Shown here: positions 54,498-62,752 of the stretch, piece after piece
How positions within the stretch are numbered: the first letter of the stretch is position 1
How the letters are laid out: every line of letters begins with the position of its first letter
Made by a program: the position numbers and the translations under genes
The notes under the pieces: model-generated
Database searches by the model: none
The model's input: the letters and a program-made list of their open reading frames with translations, nothing else
Told to the model about the DNA's origin: nothing
From: Achromobacter aloeverae
GTDB lineage: Bacteria; Pseudomonadota; Gammaproteobacteria; Burkholderiales; Burkholderiaceae_B
Direction of reading: 5' to 3'
DNA length: 64,000 nucleotides
Assembly: GCF_004121055.1 (NCBI RefSeq)
Contig: NZ_PYAL01000005.1
Coordinates: 477,330 to 541,329 of the forward strand

Positions 54498-54946
54498 AGT
54501 TGGATGCGATCAAGCCGAAATTCGTAGAGTTTGTCCCGAAGGTGCTTGAGCCTGGAGTCTTGTATATCAGTCAAAAATACAAGACCGCATCTCATCTTTG
54601 TGCGTGTGGTTGTGGGGAGAAAGTGGTGACACCTCTCTCGCCTGTGGAGTGGCAGCTACGAAATGAAGGTGGTCTAGTAAGCCTTTATCCATCCATCGGC
54701 AACTGGAACTACGCGTGCCATTCGCACTACTGGATTCGGCGCAATCGAATCGCTTGGTCCGGTGGCATGACCCAGCAGCAGATTGCACGCGTTCAAGCAC
54801 GCGACCGTGTAGACAAGACCCGATACGTTGCGATGGTAAACAAGGAGAAAGACCGTGCTGCGCAGGCAGAAAGCGCGAAAACGGAGACCTTGGGTTCGGT
54901 CATCCGACGGCTCTGGACTGCATTGCTGCGTTGGTTTGGCTCGTAA
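54494..54946 (+). CDS. DUF6527-family protein of the ubiquitin-like operon
   Basis: A 150-residue protein with a metal-binding look: CACGCG (Cys36, Cys38, Cys40) and NYACHSHYWI (Cys75, His76, His78), separated by VSLYPSIGNW. This pattern is that of DUF6527 proteins, which to my knowledge accompany bacterial ubiquitin-like/E1 genes. The C-terminal third is a charged helix ending in a Trp-rich tail (LWTALLRWFGS) that might touch a membrane. A role as a processing or de-conjugating enzyme is a guess from context. Confidence 0.75.
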   Translation: MKLDAIKPKFVEFVPKVLEPGVLYISQKYKTASHLCACGCGEKVVTPLSPVEWQLRNEGGLVSLYPSIGNWNYACHSHYWIRRNRIAWSGGMTQQQIARVQARDRVDKTRYVAMVNKEKDRAAQAESAKTETLGSVIRRLWTALLRWFGS

Positions 54947-54999
54947 TTGATTCGTTCGGGCGGTGCCTCACTGTGCCTGATGGTCGCCGAGTGATGGGC

Positions 55000-55194
55000 T
55001 TACCGTCCCAGAAGGGCGCGGCACTGTTCTAACTCTTTAATGAGCGCGTCTATCTCCGATTGCAAGCCCGCCGAGCGCCTGAGTAGTTGGCCAATTTGAT
55101 ACCAGTAGGCATGCCCGATGTCACCGTCAGCTACACCTAGCTCGTGAAATTTCTGAAGCGCAATCTCAATATCAATGCCGTTATCTTCGGTCAT
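55000..55194 (-). CDS. Small hypothetical protein
   Basis: A 64-residue frame (start 55194, weak GGGGTGG upstream) with an acidic N-terminal half (TEDNGIDIEIALQKFHELGV) and a C-terminal helix of coiled-coil character (QIGQLLRRSAGLQSEIDALI). I do not recognise it. It lies between the ubiquitin-like operon and an insertion element, opposite in direction to the operon. It could be a genuine small island gene; codon pattern and lack of a strong ribosome site leave it uncertain. Confidence 0.42.
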   Translation of the reverse strand: MTEDNGIDIEIALQKFHELGVADGDIGHAYWYQIGQLLRRSAGLQSEIDALIKELEQCRALLGR

Positions 55195-55210
55195 GCCGTA
55201 GCCACCCCTG

Positions 55211-56041
55211 TCAACTAGACAACGGCCGATAGAGATTCGGAGCATGGGTTAGCCGGGGCATGTACTGCACCGGCGGGACGCCACCCAGGGCTTCATGGGG
55301 ACGGTATTCGTTGTAATCGACCAGCCACTGGTCGGTGATGGCCTGGACCTGCTCCAGGTTGGCGAACAGATGTGCATCGAGCACTTCCGTGCGGTACGTT
55401 CGGTTGAAACGCTCGATAAAGGCATTTTGATTGGGCTTGCCCGGCTGGATGTATCGAACCGCGATGCCTTTTACCGCAGCCCATTCGGTGAATGCTTGGG
55501 AGACTAGCTCCGGCCCGTTGTCCAGCCGTATGGCATCCGGCGCGCCGTAGCAGTCGACCAAGCGACTCAAGACGCGGATCAGCCTGGCAGATGGGATCGA
55601 CGTGCCAACCTCGATGGCCAAGCATTCCCGATTGGCCTCGTCGATCACATTGAACGTTCGGAACCGCCGGCCTCAATACAGGGCGTCGTGCATGAAGTCC
55701 AATGCCCAGCAGCGGTTTGGCTCGCTTGCCAGGTCCAGCGGCTGGCGAGGGCGGTCTGGCAACCGCTTCTTGCAACGCCGAGGCAAATTCAAACCCATAT
55801 CGCAGTACACCCGATGCACACGCTTTTTGTTCCAGCAGCGGCCATCGAGCCGCAACCGGGTAAAGCACTTCCAGAATCCCCAGCGCCCGTGCCGGCTGAC
55901 GATGGCATTGAGCGCTTCGATCACATCGGCATCTCGCTCAGATGCCGAGGCCGGCCGCTTGTAGTACGCCGCCCGCGACAGGCCAGCAATGCGACAGGCA
56001 CGCGTGATCGACAAGCGGGCTTGCACCAACTGCTCGACCAC
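55211..56041 (-). pseudogene. IS3-family transposase OrfB, interrupted by a nonsense codon
   Basis: The frame is open upstream to about 56073, where a -1 shift from orfA at AAAATCC would join it. The sequence covers VEQLVQARLSITRACRIAGL to the catalytic region (WALDFMHDALY), then a TGA at 55673-55675. It continues in the same frame with GRRFRTFNVIDEANRECLAI, LDNGPELVSQ and the Glu motif NAFIERFNRTYR. The DDE triad is present but split by the stop, so no full-length transposase is made. Confidence 0.88.
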
Positions 56042-56061
56042 CTCGCGCCTGGCCGACGGCG

Positions 56062-56328
56062 TCAGGATTTTCGGTTCAGAACATCCTTGATCGCCGAATT
56101 CTCCAGGGCGAGATCGGCGTACATGCGCTTAAGCTTGGCGTTCTCGGCCTCCAGCTCGCGCAACCGTTGCAGCTCGGACACCTGCACGCCCGAGTACTTG
56201 CTCTTCCACTGGTAATACGTGGCGTTGCTGATGCCGTGCTTGCGGCACAACTCGGCGACCGGAACTCCGGTCTCGCCTTCCTTCAACACCGCAACGATCT
56301 GGCTTTCTGTAAACCTGCTTTTCTTCAA
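56062..56328 (-). CDS. IS3-family transposase OrfA
   Basis: An 88-residue helix-turn-helix protein: KKSRFTESQIVAVLKEGETG, CRKHGISNATYYQWKSKYSG and a leucine-zipper-like helix (LRELEAENAKLKRMYADLAL). This is the IS407-group OrfA type. It is intact, unlike its orfB. Confidence 0.9.
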   Translation of the reverse strand: MKKSRFTESQIVAVLKEGETGVPVAELCRKHGISNATYYQWKSKYSGVQVSELQRLRELEAENAKLKRMYADLALENSAIKDVLNRKS

Positions 56329-56446
56329 GGGAGTCTCCGACTTTGGAGGCTCCGAAATTCTACTGGCTGATGCCTACCCAGTGGGGGGAGCTTACGGGAC
56401 CACCAGTAGCACCGACAGAAAAACGTCAGAACACATCCCAGAAAGC

Positions 56447-56476
56447 ACTTAGCCCAGCGCGGTGGCTGGGCTAAGT
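56447..56476 (-). terminator. tRNA-Phe terminator
   Basis: A perfect 12-bp stem (ACTTAGCCCAGC with GCTGGGCTAAGT, 6-base loop) lies 21 bases beyond the 3' end of the tRNA gene. On the minus strand it is followed by GCTTTCT. It is a strong intrinsic terminator and lies between the tRNA and the IS. Confidence 0.8.
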
Positions 56477-56497
56477 ATTTGATTCTATTGGGATTCT

Positions 56498-56573
56498 TGG
56501 TGGCCTGGGGCGGAATCGAACCACCGACACAAGGATTTTCAATCCTCTGCTCTACCGACTGAGCTACCAGGCC
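56498..56573 (-). tRNA. tRNA-Phe (GAA)
   Basis: A 76-base cloverleaf with the acceptor stem GGCCTGG/CCAGGCC, D-loop TAGCTCAGTCGGTAGAGCA, anticodon loop TTGAAAA (GAA), T-arm GTGGTTCGATTCCGCC and an encoded CCA end. The 3' end faces the defence island, the orientation expected if the tRNA served as an integration site. No second copy of the 3' end longer than 8 bases was found in the window. Confidence 0.97.
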
Positions 56574-56792
56574 AACGAAGTCCGCAACTATACACAATTT
56601 TTTGCTCTCGTGCAGACCAAGCCGCAGAAAATTTGAGGAAAGCCAAGGTTCCTTCTCGCCCAGCCCGTCGCAATCTGTCATTTTTACGCCAAGCGTTATA
56701 ATCGTTTGCCCTGGGAGTCCCGCGTCTGGCGATCCGCCCGGTTCCACCACGCCCCGGCTCCCCCGCCCGCGTTGCACGCGGATTACGCCCAA

Positions 56793-58067
56793 ATGTCGGT
56801 AGACGTCCTTACTTTCGGCCTGAATCACACCTCCGCTCCGGTTTCGGTGCGCGAGCGCGTGTCGATGCCCGTCGACCTGCTGCGCCCGGCCCTGGAGGGC
56901 CTGCGCGCCGCGTTCGGCGGCAAGGTGCGCGAAGCGGCCATCCTGTCCACCTGTAATCGCACCGAGGTCTATTGCGCGGCCGAGCCGCAGGTGGCCGAGC
57001 AACTGCCCGCGTGGCTGGCCGACGTGAACCGCATCCAGGCCGTCGACCTGCAACCGCATCTGTACCGCCACCAGCAGGACGGCGCCGTGCGCCACGCCTT
57101 CCGTGTGGCCAGCGGCCTCGATTCGATGGTGCTGGGCGAACCGCAGATCCTGGGCCAGATGAAGGACGCCGTGCGCGCCGCCGGCGAAGCCGGGTCGCTC
57201 GGCACGCTGCTGCACCAACTGTTCCAGCGGACCTTCTCGGTCGCCAAGGAAGTGCGCTCGCAAACCGCCATCGGCGCCGAGTCGGTGTCCATGGCCGCCG
57301 CCGCGGTGCGCCTGGCCGAGCGCGTCTTCGGCAATATGGCCGATGCCCGCACGCTGTTCATCGGCGCGGGCGAAATGATAGAACTCTGCGCCACCCATTT
57401 CGCCGCCCAGAAGCCGCGCGAGATGGTGGTCGCCAATCGCACGGCGGAACGCGCCGAAACCCTGGCGGGCCGCTTCGGCGCGGGCACCATGAAGCTGGCC
57501 GACCTGCCGGACCGCCTGGCGGAATTCGACGTCATCGTGTCCTGTACGGCAAGCTCCCTGCCCATCCTCGGCCTGGGGATGGTGGAGCGGGCTACGCGCC
57601 AACGCCGCCACCGCCCCATCGTCATGATCGACCTGGCGGTGCCGCGCGATATCGAGCCCGAAGTCGGCCGGCTGGACGACGTCTACCTGTATTCCGTCGA
57701 TGACCTGGGCCGCGTGGTGCAGAGCGGCGCCGACGCGCGCCGCGCCGCCGTGGTGCAGGCCGAATCCATCATCGAGAGCCGTGTGCAGAATTTCATGCAC
57801 TGGCTGCAGACCCGCGCCGTCGTGCCGGTCATCCAGGACCTGCACGCCGCCGCCGACGATGTCCGCGCGGCCGAGCTGGAACGCGCCCGCCGCCTGCTGG
57901 CGCGCGGCGAGTCTCCCGAGGCCGTGCTGGAACAACTGGCCCACTCGCTGACACAGAAGTACCTTCACGCGCCGCTGGCCGCCCTGAACCGCAGCGAGGG
58001 TGAAGACCGTACCCAGCTGCTGGCCATGGTGCCGCGCCTGTTCCCCGGCCGCGACAACCGGCGTTAG
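56793..58067 (+). CDS. hemA: Glutamyl-tRNA reductase
   Basis: A 424-residue NADPH-dependent enzyme for the first step of tetrapyrrole synthesis by the C5 route, reducing glutamyl-tRNA to glutamate-1-semialdehyde. The catalytic Cys54 is in [25 protein letters not shown] and the Rossmann segment LFIGAGEM follow, and a C-terminal helical dimerisation domain ends the protein. The ATG at 56793 is the usual start ([16 protein letters not shown]). It heads a conserved run with prfA and prmC. Confidence 0.97.
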   Translation: MSVDVLTFGLNHTSAPVSVRERVSMPVDLLRPALEGLRAAFGGKVREAAILSTCNRTEVYCAAEPQVAEQLPAWLADVNRIQAVDLQPHLYRHQQDGAVRHAFRVASGLDSMVLGEPQILGQMKDAVRAAGEAGSLGTLLHQLFQRTFSVAKEVRSQTAIGAESVSMAAAAVRLAERVFGNMADARTLFIGAGEMIELCATHFAAQKPREMVVANRTAERAETLAGRFGAGTMKLADLPDRLAEFDVIVSCTASSLPILGLGMVERATRQRRHRPIVMIDLAVPRDIEPEVGRLDDVYLYSVDDLGRVVQSGADARRAAVVQAESIIESRVQNFMHWLQTRAVVPVIQDLHAAADDVRAAELERARRLLARGESPEAVLEQLAHSLTQKYLHAPLAALNRSEGEDRTQLLAMVPRLFPGRDNRR

Positions 58068-58148
58068 CGACCCTCGTCGCAGATCGCCCCGGCGCGGCCG
58101 TCCTGGTCCGCGCCCTTGTTTCCCCGTTTTCCCTTCCTGCGCTGACCT

Positions 58149-59228
58149 ATGAAATCTTCCATGCGTGACCGCCTGGAGCAATTGTCCAGGCGGCTGATCG
58201 AGCTGGATGCCCTGCTCGCCGAGCCCGATGCCGCGTCCGACATGGACCGCTTCCGCAAGCTTTCGCGCGAACGCGCGGAAATCGAACCCGTGGTGCAGGG
58301 CTTTGCCGCCTATACGCGGGCCGAGGACGACCTGGCCACCGCGCAGGAGCTGCTCGCCGATCCGGAAATGAAAGCCATGGCCGAGGACGAGATCAAGAGC
58401 GCCAAGGCCAGGATAGAAGAGCTCGGCGCCTCGCTGCAGGTGCTGCTGCTGCCGCGCGATCCGGACGACGGCCGCAGCCTGTTCCTGGAAATCCGCGCGG
58501 GAACCGGCGGAGACGAAAGCGCGCTGTTCGCCGGCGACCTGCTGCGCATGTATACGCGCTATGCCGAACGGGTGGGCTGGAAGGTCGAGCTCATGTCGGA
58601 AAGCCCGTCCGAACTGGGTGGCTACAAGGAAGTCATCGTCCGCATCGACGGCGATGGCGCGTACGGCCGCCTGAAATTCGAATCCGGCGGACATCGCGTG
58701 CAGCGAGTCCCCGCCACCGAAGCGCAAGGACGCATCCATACGTCGGCATGCACCGTGGCGGTGATGCCCGAAGCCGACGAGATGACCGATATCGTCATCA
58801 ATCCGGCCGACCTGCGCATCGATACCTTCCGTGCCAGCGGCGCGGGCGGCCAGCACATCAACAAGACCGATTCCGCCGTCCGCATCACCCACCTGCCGAC
58901 CGGGCTGGTGGTGGAATGCCAGGACGACCGTTCCCAGCACCGCAACAAGGACAAGGCCATGCAGGTGCTGGTGGCGCGCCTGCGCGACAAGGAGCAGCGC
59001 GAGCGGCAGAGCAAGGAAGCGGCCCAGCGCAAGAGCCTGATCGGCAGCGGCGACCGGTCCGAACGCATCCGCACCTACAACTTCCCGCAGGGCCGTCTGA
59101 CCGACCATCGCATCAACCTGACGCTATACAAGCTGCTGCAGATCATGGAGGGCGACCTGGATGAACTGATCGGCGCCTTGATCGCCGAGCACCAGGCCGA
59201 ACTGCTGGCCGCCCTGGGCGAGGACTGA
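58149..59228 (+). CDS. prfA: Peptide chain release factor 1
   Basis: A 359-residue class I release factor for UAA and UAG. The codon-recognition tripeptide PAT is at residues 188-190 and the peptidyl-hydrolysis motif GGQ at 233-235, both canonical. It lies directly before prmC, which methylates the Gln of GGQ, an arrangement common in bacteria. The ATG at 58149 is standard; a second ATG lies 12 bases later. Confidence 0.97.
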   Translation: MKSSMRDRLEQLSRRLIELDALLAEPDAASDMDRFRKLSRERAEIEPVVQGFAAYTRAEDDLATAQELLADPEMKAMAEDEIKSAKARIEELGASLQVLLLPRDPDDGRSLFLEIRAGTGGDESALFAGDLLRMYTRYAERVGWKVELMSESPSELGGYKEVIVRIDGDGAYGRLKFESGGHRVQRVPATEAQGRIHTSACTVAVMPEADEMTDIVINPADLRIDTFRASGAGGQHINKTDSAVRITHLPTGLVVECQDDRSQHRNKDKAMQVLVARLRDKEQRERQSKEAAQRKSLIGSGDRSERIRTYNFPQGRLTDHRINLTLYKLLQIMEGDLDELIGALIAEHQAELLAALGED

Positions 59229-59232
59229 GGAA

Positions 59233-60045
59233 GTGGCCACCGCCAAGGACATCCTGTTCGCCGCCGGCTTGCCCCGGCTGGAGGCGCGCATGCTGCTGGA
59301 ACACGTCCTGCAGAAGCCGCGCAGCTGGATCCTGGCACACGACACCGACCCGCTGCCCCCGGAAGCGGTGCGCGCCTACACCGTGCTGGCGGCCCGCCGC
59401 GCGGCCGGCGAACCCATCGCGTATCTGCTGGGCGAGCGGGAATTCATGGGGCATGCGTTCAAGGTGGGGCCGGATGTGCTGATCCCTCGCCCGGAAACCG
59501 AACTGCTGGTGGAAACCGGGCTGGAATGGCTGCAAGGCTTCGACTCGTTGTCGGTGCTGGACATGGGCACGGGTAGCGGCGCCATCGCCATTTCCATCGC
59601 GCTGGCCCGGCCTGACGTGGCGGTGCTGGCCACCGACTACAGCCTGGCCGCGCTCAAGGTGGCGGCGGAAAACGCGCTTCGGCTCAAGGCCAGGGTGCAT
59701 TTCGCCCCGGGCGACTGGTACCAGGCCCTGACGGCGGTGCGCAAGTTCGACCTCATCGTTTCCAACCCCCCTTATATTTCCCGCCAGGACCCCCATCTGG
59801 AACAGGGCGACCTGCGGTTCGAGCCGCGCCAGGCCCTGACCGACGACGCCGACGGCCTGGCTGCCCTGCGGACCATCATCGCAGGGGCGCCCGAGCACCT
59901 GAAACCGGGCGGCGCCATCTGGGTCGAACACGGCTGGGACCAGGCGCCCGCGGTGCGCCGCTTGCTGGAGGCGGCCGGCCTGCGCGGGGTCGCCAGTCGG
60001 CGGGACCTGGCCGGCATAGAGCGGATTTCCGGCGGGTACCTATAA
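59233..60045 (+). CDS. prmC: Release factor glutamine methyltransferase
   Basis: A 270-residue SAM-dependent methyltransferase that modifies the GGQ glutamine of release factors. The SAM-binding motif GTGSG is at residues 112-116 and the catalytic NPPY at 178-181. The start is a GTG at 59233, 4 bases after the prfA stop, with GAGGA overlapping that stop, so translation is coupled to its substrate's gene. Confidence 0.96.
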   Translation: MATAKDILFAAGLPRLEARMLLEHVLQKPRSWILAHDTDPLPPEAVRAYTVLAARRAAGEPIAYLLGEREFMGHAFKVGPDVLIPRPETELLVETGLEWLQGFDSLSVLDMGTGSGAIAISIALARPDVAVLATDYSLAALKVAAENALRLKARVHFAPGDWYQALTAVRKFDLIVSNPPYISRQDPHLEQGDLRFEPRQALTDDADGLAALRTIIAGAPEHLKPGGAIWVEHGWDQAPAVRRLLEAAGLRGVASRRDLAGIERISGGYL

Positions 60046-60118
60046 TCACCCCATTGATTACCCATTATTCATACCCCCCATTCTTTCCATACGGGCCAGC
60101 CGGCCCAGCGAGTGAGCC

Positions 60119-60445
60119 ATGAGCGACGTTCAAGAATTCCTCCGTGAAACCGTCACCCAGCACCCCGTGGTGCTGTTCATGAAGGGCACGGCCCAGTTTC
60201 CGCAATGCGGTTTTTCCGGCCGCGCCATCCAGCTGCTCAAGGGCTGTGGCGTGAAGAAGCTGGTGACCGTCAATGTGCTGGAGGACGACGAGGTCCGCCA
60301 GGGCATCAAGACGTTTTCGAACTGGCCCACGATTCCCCAGCTGTACATCGCCGGCGAATTCGTCGGCGGTTCGGACATCATGTCCGAGCTGAATGAAAGC
60401 GGCGAGCTGAAGAAGATGCTGGAAGCCGCCGGAGCCACTGCGTGA
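60119..60445 (+). CDS. grxD: Monothiol glutaredoxin (Grx4 type)
   Basis: A 108-residue glutaredoxin with the monothiol active site CGFS at residues 30-33, the family mark of proteins that bind and pass on Fe-S clusters with glutathione. NWPTIPQLYIAGEFVGGSDI holds the cis-Pro and glutathione-binding residues. Its stop overlaps the ubiX start. Confidence 0.96.
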   Translation: MSDVQEFLRETVTQHPVVLFMKGTAQFPQCGFSGRAIQLLKGCGVKKLVTVNVLEDDEVRQGIKTFSNWPTIPQLYIAGEFVGGSDIMSELNESGELKKMLEAAGATA

Positions 60446-61014
60446 CGCAGTCCAGGCGCCGGCTGGTGGTCGGCGTGACGGGCGCCACCGGGTCTCTCTA
60501 CGCGGTGCGCCTGCTGCAGGCGCTGCAAGCGGTTCCCGACGTCGAGACGCACCTGGTGGTCTCGGCGTCCGGCGTGCTCAACGCCAAGCACGAACTCGAC
60601 ATGGGCCGGCAGGCCCTGCATGCATTGGCGGACCATGCTTATAGCGTGCGCGACGTCGGCGCCACGCTGGCCAGCGGCGCGTTTCCCACCGCCGGCATGG
60701 TGATCGCGCCATGTTCCATGCGCACGCTGGCGGCGGTGGCGCACGGCCTTTCCGACAACCTGATAACGCGTGCGGCCGATGTGACGCTCAAGGAGCGTCG
60801 CCGCTTGGTGTTGATGGTGCGCGAAACGCCCTACAACCTGGCGCACCTGCGCAACATGACGGCCGTCACCGAGATGGGCGGCATCGTCTTTCCGCCCTTG
60901 CCGGCCTTCTATTTCAAGCCGTCCTCGATCGAGGAAATGGTCGACCACACCGTGGCGCGGGTACTGGACCTGTTCGGTATTTCCGTGCCCGCCCCGCAGT
61001 GGGAAGGCACCTGA
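60442..61014 (+). CDS. ubiX: Flavin prenyltransferase UbiX
   Basis: A 190-residue enzyme that prenylates FMN to make the cofactor of UbiD-type decarboxylases. It shows the N-terminal VVGVTGATGSLYAVRLL, the APCSMRTLAAVAHGLSDNL flavin-binding stretch and RRLVLMVRETPYNLAHL. It starts with a GTG overlapping the grxD stop (GTGA). It converges on ttcA. Confidence 0.95.
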   Translation: MTQSRRRLVVGVTGATGSLYAVRLLQALQAVPDVETHLVVSASGVLNAKHELDMGRQALHALADHAYSVRDVGATLASGAFPTAGMVIAPCSMRTLAAVAHGLSDNLITRAADVTLKERRRLVLMVRETPYNLAHLRNMTAVTEMGGIVFPPLPAFYFKPSSIEEMVDHTVARVLDLFGISVPAPQWEGT

Positions 61015-61068
61015 CGCATCATCGACCGGACGCCGCCGCGGACGATGCGCCACGGCGGCGCCGGCGGT

Positions 61069-62040
61069 TCATTCGAACCTGACGAAGGTCAGTCTTGCCT
61101 CGCCGTCCTGCGGCGAGGAGGGCGCGCAGCCGTCTTCGCCGCCAGGCGCCTGTCCGTCGCCAGGCGCTTCCTGGTCGAACGCCGTGTCCCCGTTCGCGTC
61201 AGGCCGCCCGGTGGGACGCAGGCCCGCGAAATCGAAGAGCTGGCGGTCCATGAGGTGCGAAGGCGCCACGCTGGAAAGGGCATTGAAGACGCTCCAGGAG
61301 CGCCCCGGGTACTTGCGGTCCCACTCCCGCAGCATGCGCCCGACTTCCTTGCGCTTGAGGTTTTCCTGCGAACCGCACAGGTTGCAGGGAATGATGGGGA
61401 AGTTCTTCTCCGCCGCATAGGCCGCGAGGTCGGATTCCTCGATATAGGCCAGCGGGCGGATGATGGTGTGGCGGCCGTCGTCGGACACCAGCTTCGGCGG
61501 CATGGCCTTTAGCTTGCCGCCATAGAACATGTTCAGGAAAAACGTGCCCAGGATGTCGTCGCGGTGATGGCCCAGGGCGATCTTGGTACAGCCCAGTTCG
61601 TCGGCCACACGGTACAGGATGCCACGCCGCAGGCGCGAGCATAGCGAGCACATGGTCTTGCCTTCCGGCACCAGCCGCTTGACCACGGAATACGTGTCGC
61701 GCGTCTCGATGTGGAAGGGGATGCCCAGTCCACGCAGGTAGTCGGGCAGTACCTCGGAGGGGAAGTCCGGCTGCTTCTGGTCGAGGTTGACCGCGATCAG
61801 CTCGAAGGGAAAGGGCGCGCGTTCGCGCAGCCGCATCAGCACGTCGAGCAGGCTGTACGAGTCCTTGCCGCCGGACAGGCAGACCATGACGCGGTCGCCG
61901 GCCTCGATCATGTTGTAGTCGGACAGGGCGCGCGTGGTTTCGCGTGCCAGCCGCTTGGCCAGTTTGTTGGATTCGAGGCGGGCCTTGGAGCGGGTGGCCT
62001 TGGCGGCTTCCGCGACCGCGGTGGAGTCGGGGGCGTTCAT
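61069..62040 (-). CDS. ttcA: tRNA 2-thiocytidine(32) synthetase TtcA
   Basis: A 323-residue PP-loop ATPase that thiolates C32 of some tRNAs. The PP-loop SGGKDS is at residues 56-61, and the two Fe-S-binding CxxC pairs are at Cys131/134 (MCSLC) and Cys219/222 (PCNLC). The C-terminal 40 residues ([20 protein letters not shown]) are a low-complexity extension. The ATG at 62040 gives the standard N-terminus; no strong ribosome site is seen. Confidence 0.95.
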   Translation of the reverse strand: MNAPDSTAVAEAAKATRSKARLESNKLAKRLARETTRALSDYNMIEAGDRVMVCLSGGKDSYSLLDVLMRLRERAPFPFELIAVNLDQKQPDFPSEVLPDYLRGLGIPFHIETRDTYSVVKRLVPEGKTMCSLCSRLRRGILYRVADELGCTKIALGHHRDDILGTFFLNMFYGGKLKAMPPKLVSDDGRHTIIRPLAYIEESDLAAYAAEKNFPIIPCNLCGSQENLKRKEVGRMLREWDRKYPGRSWSVFNALSSVAPSHLMDRQLFDFAGLRPTGRPDANGDTAFDQEAPGDGQAPGGEDGCAPSSPQDGEARLTFVRFE

Positions 62041-62068
62041 GATGGGGCAGGGGAGCGAGGGGCCAGCG

Positions 62069-62129
62069 GCTGAGTCAGCGGTTGAGTCATCGACTGAGTC
62101 AGGGGCCGAGGTCAGGGGCTGAATCAGCG
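62069..62129. repeat. Five imperfect 12-bp tandem repeats
   Basis: GCTGAGTCAGCG, GTTGAGTCATCG, ACTGAGTCAGGG, GCCGAGGTCAGGG (one extra base) and GCTGAATCAGCG follow one another between folB and ttcA. The last unit includes the folB stop codon. Confidence 0.75.
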
Positions 62130-62483
62130 ACTGGTATAGATCTCCACGCCGACGGCGGCGCAATCGGAAAAGGCCATGGGCTTGCTGATGCGGATGCGCA
62201 CTGCCCGGATGTCCTTGAAGTCCTTCATCAGGCGCTCCGCCACCTGTTCGGTCAGCGTTTCGATGAGATTGACGTGCGAATGCGTGCAGACCGCCACGAT
62301 GGCCTCGCGCAGCGCGCGGTAGTCCAGCACGCTGTGGATGTCATGGTCGTCCACGTCGCGCGTGATGTCGACGTCGATTTCGGCATCGACGTGCAGCGGT
62401 TGCGTGGCGCGGCGCTCGTGCTCCAGGATGCCGATGCGGGCGTCGAGGGCGAGGCGGGAAAAGATGATGCGGCGGGTAGGCAT
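62124..62483 (-). CDS. folB: Dihydroneopterin aldolase family protein
   Basis: A 119-residue protein of the FolB/FolX type, cleaving 7,8-dihydroneopterin in folate synthesis. [20 protein letters not shown] and the segment [15 protein letters not shown] are typical, with [16 protein letters not shown] toward the end. The start at 62483 gives the normal length; an ATG a few codons upstream is possible. It is likely co-transcribed with ttcA. Confidence 0.9.
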   Translation of the reverse strand: MPTRRIIFSRLALDARIGILEHERRATQPLHVDAEIDVDITRDVDDHDIHSVLDYRALREAIVAVCTHSHVNLIETLTEQVAERLMKDFKDIRAVRIRISKPMAFSDCAAVGVEIYTSR

Positions 62484-62752
62484 GATGGCGGGGAGAAGAA
62501 TAAGCCCCCGCATTGTAAATCCGTGGCGGGGTATGCCGCGTCGGCACGCGCCGTGACCCGCGCCGGCGGCGCCTGGCGGCACGCGGCCCGGAGAGCGTGC
62601 GCGGGGCCGCGCCCCAATGTGTGTGGTGCCCCAATGTGGCTCCTCAATGTGGGTCCCCGCTGGGGCTGCCATGAGAGGCGGGCCGTCGCCATGCGGATCC
62701 GCTGGAGGCCGCCGCTACAATTCTCCTCATATCAACTTGAGCAAAAATTGAA

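Larger units (their letters stand above)
55209..56380 (-). mobile_element. IS3-family (IS407-group-like) insertion sequence, inactivated
   Basis: About 1.17 kb with orfA and orfB on the minus strand. Imperfect terminal inverted repeats can be aligned: left TAGACAACGGCC-GATAGAG-ATTCGGAGC against right TAGGCATCAGCC-AGTAGAA-TTTCGGAGC. The outermost bases do not match well, so both ends are approximate. OrfB carries an in-frame stop, so the copy is probably dead unless suppressed. Confidence 0.75.

Noticed and set aside
56325..59108. A 927-codon open frame on the minus strand
   Set aside because: It reads through the tRNA-Phe gene and antisense to hemA and prfA; no recognisable domain.
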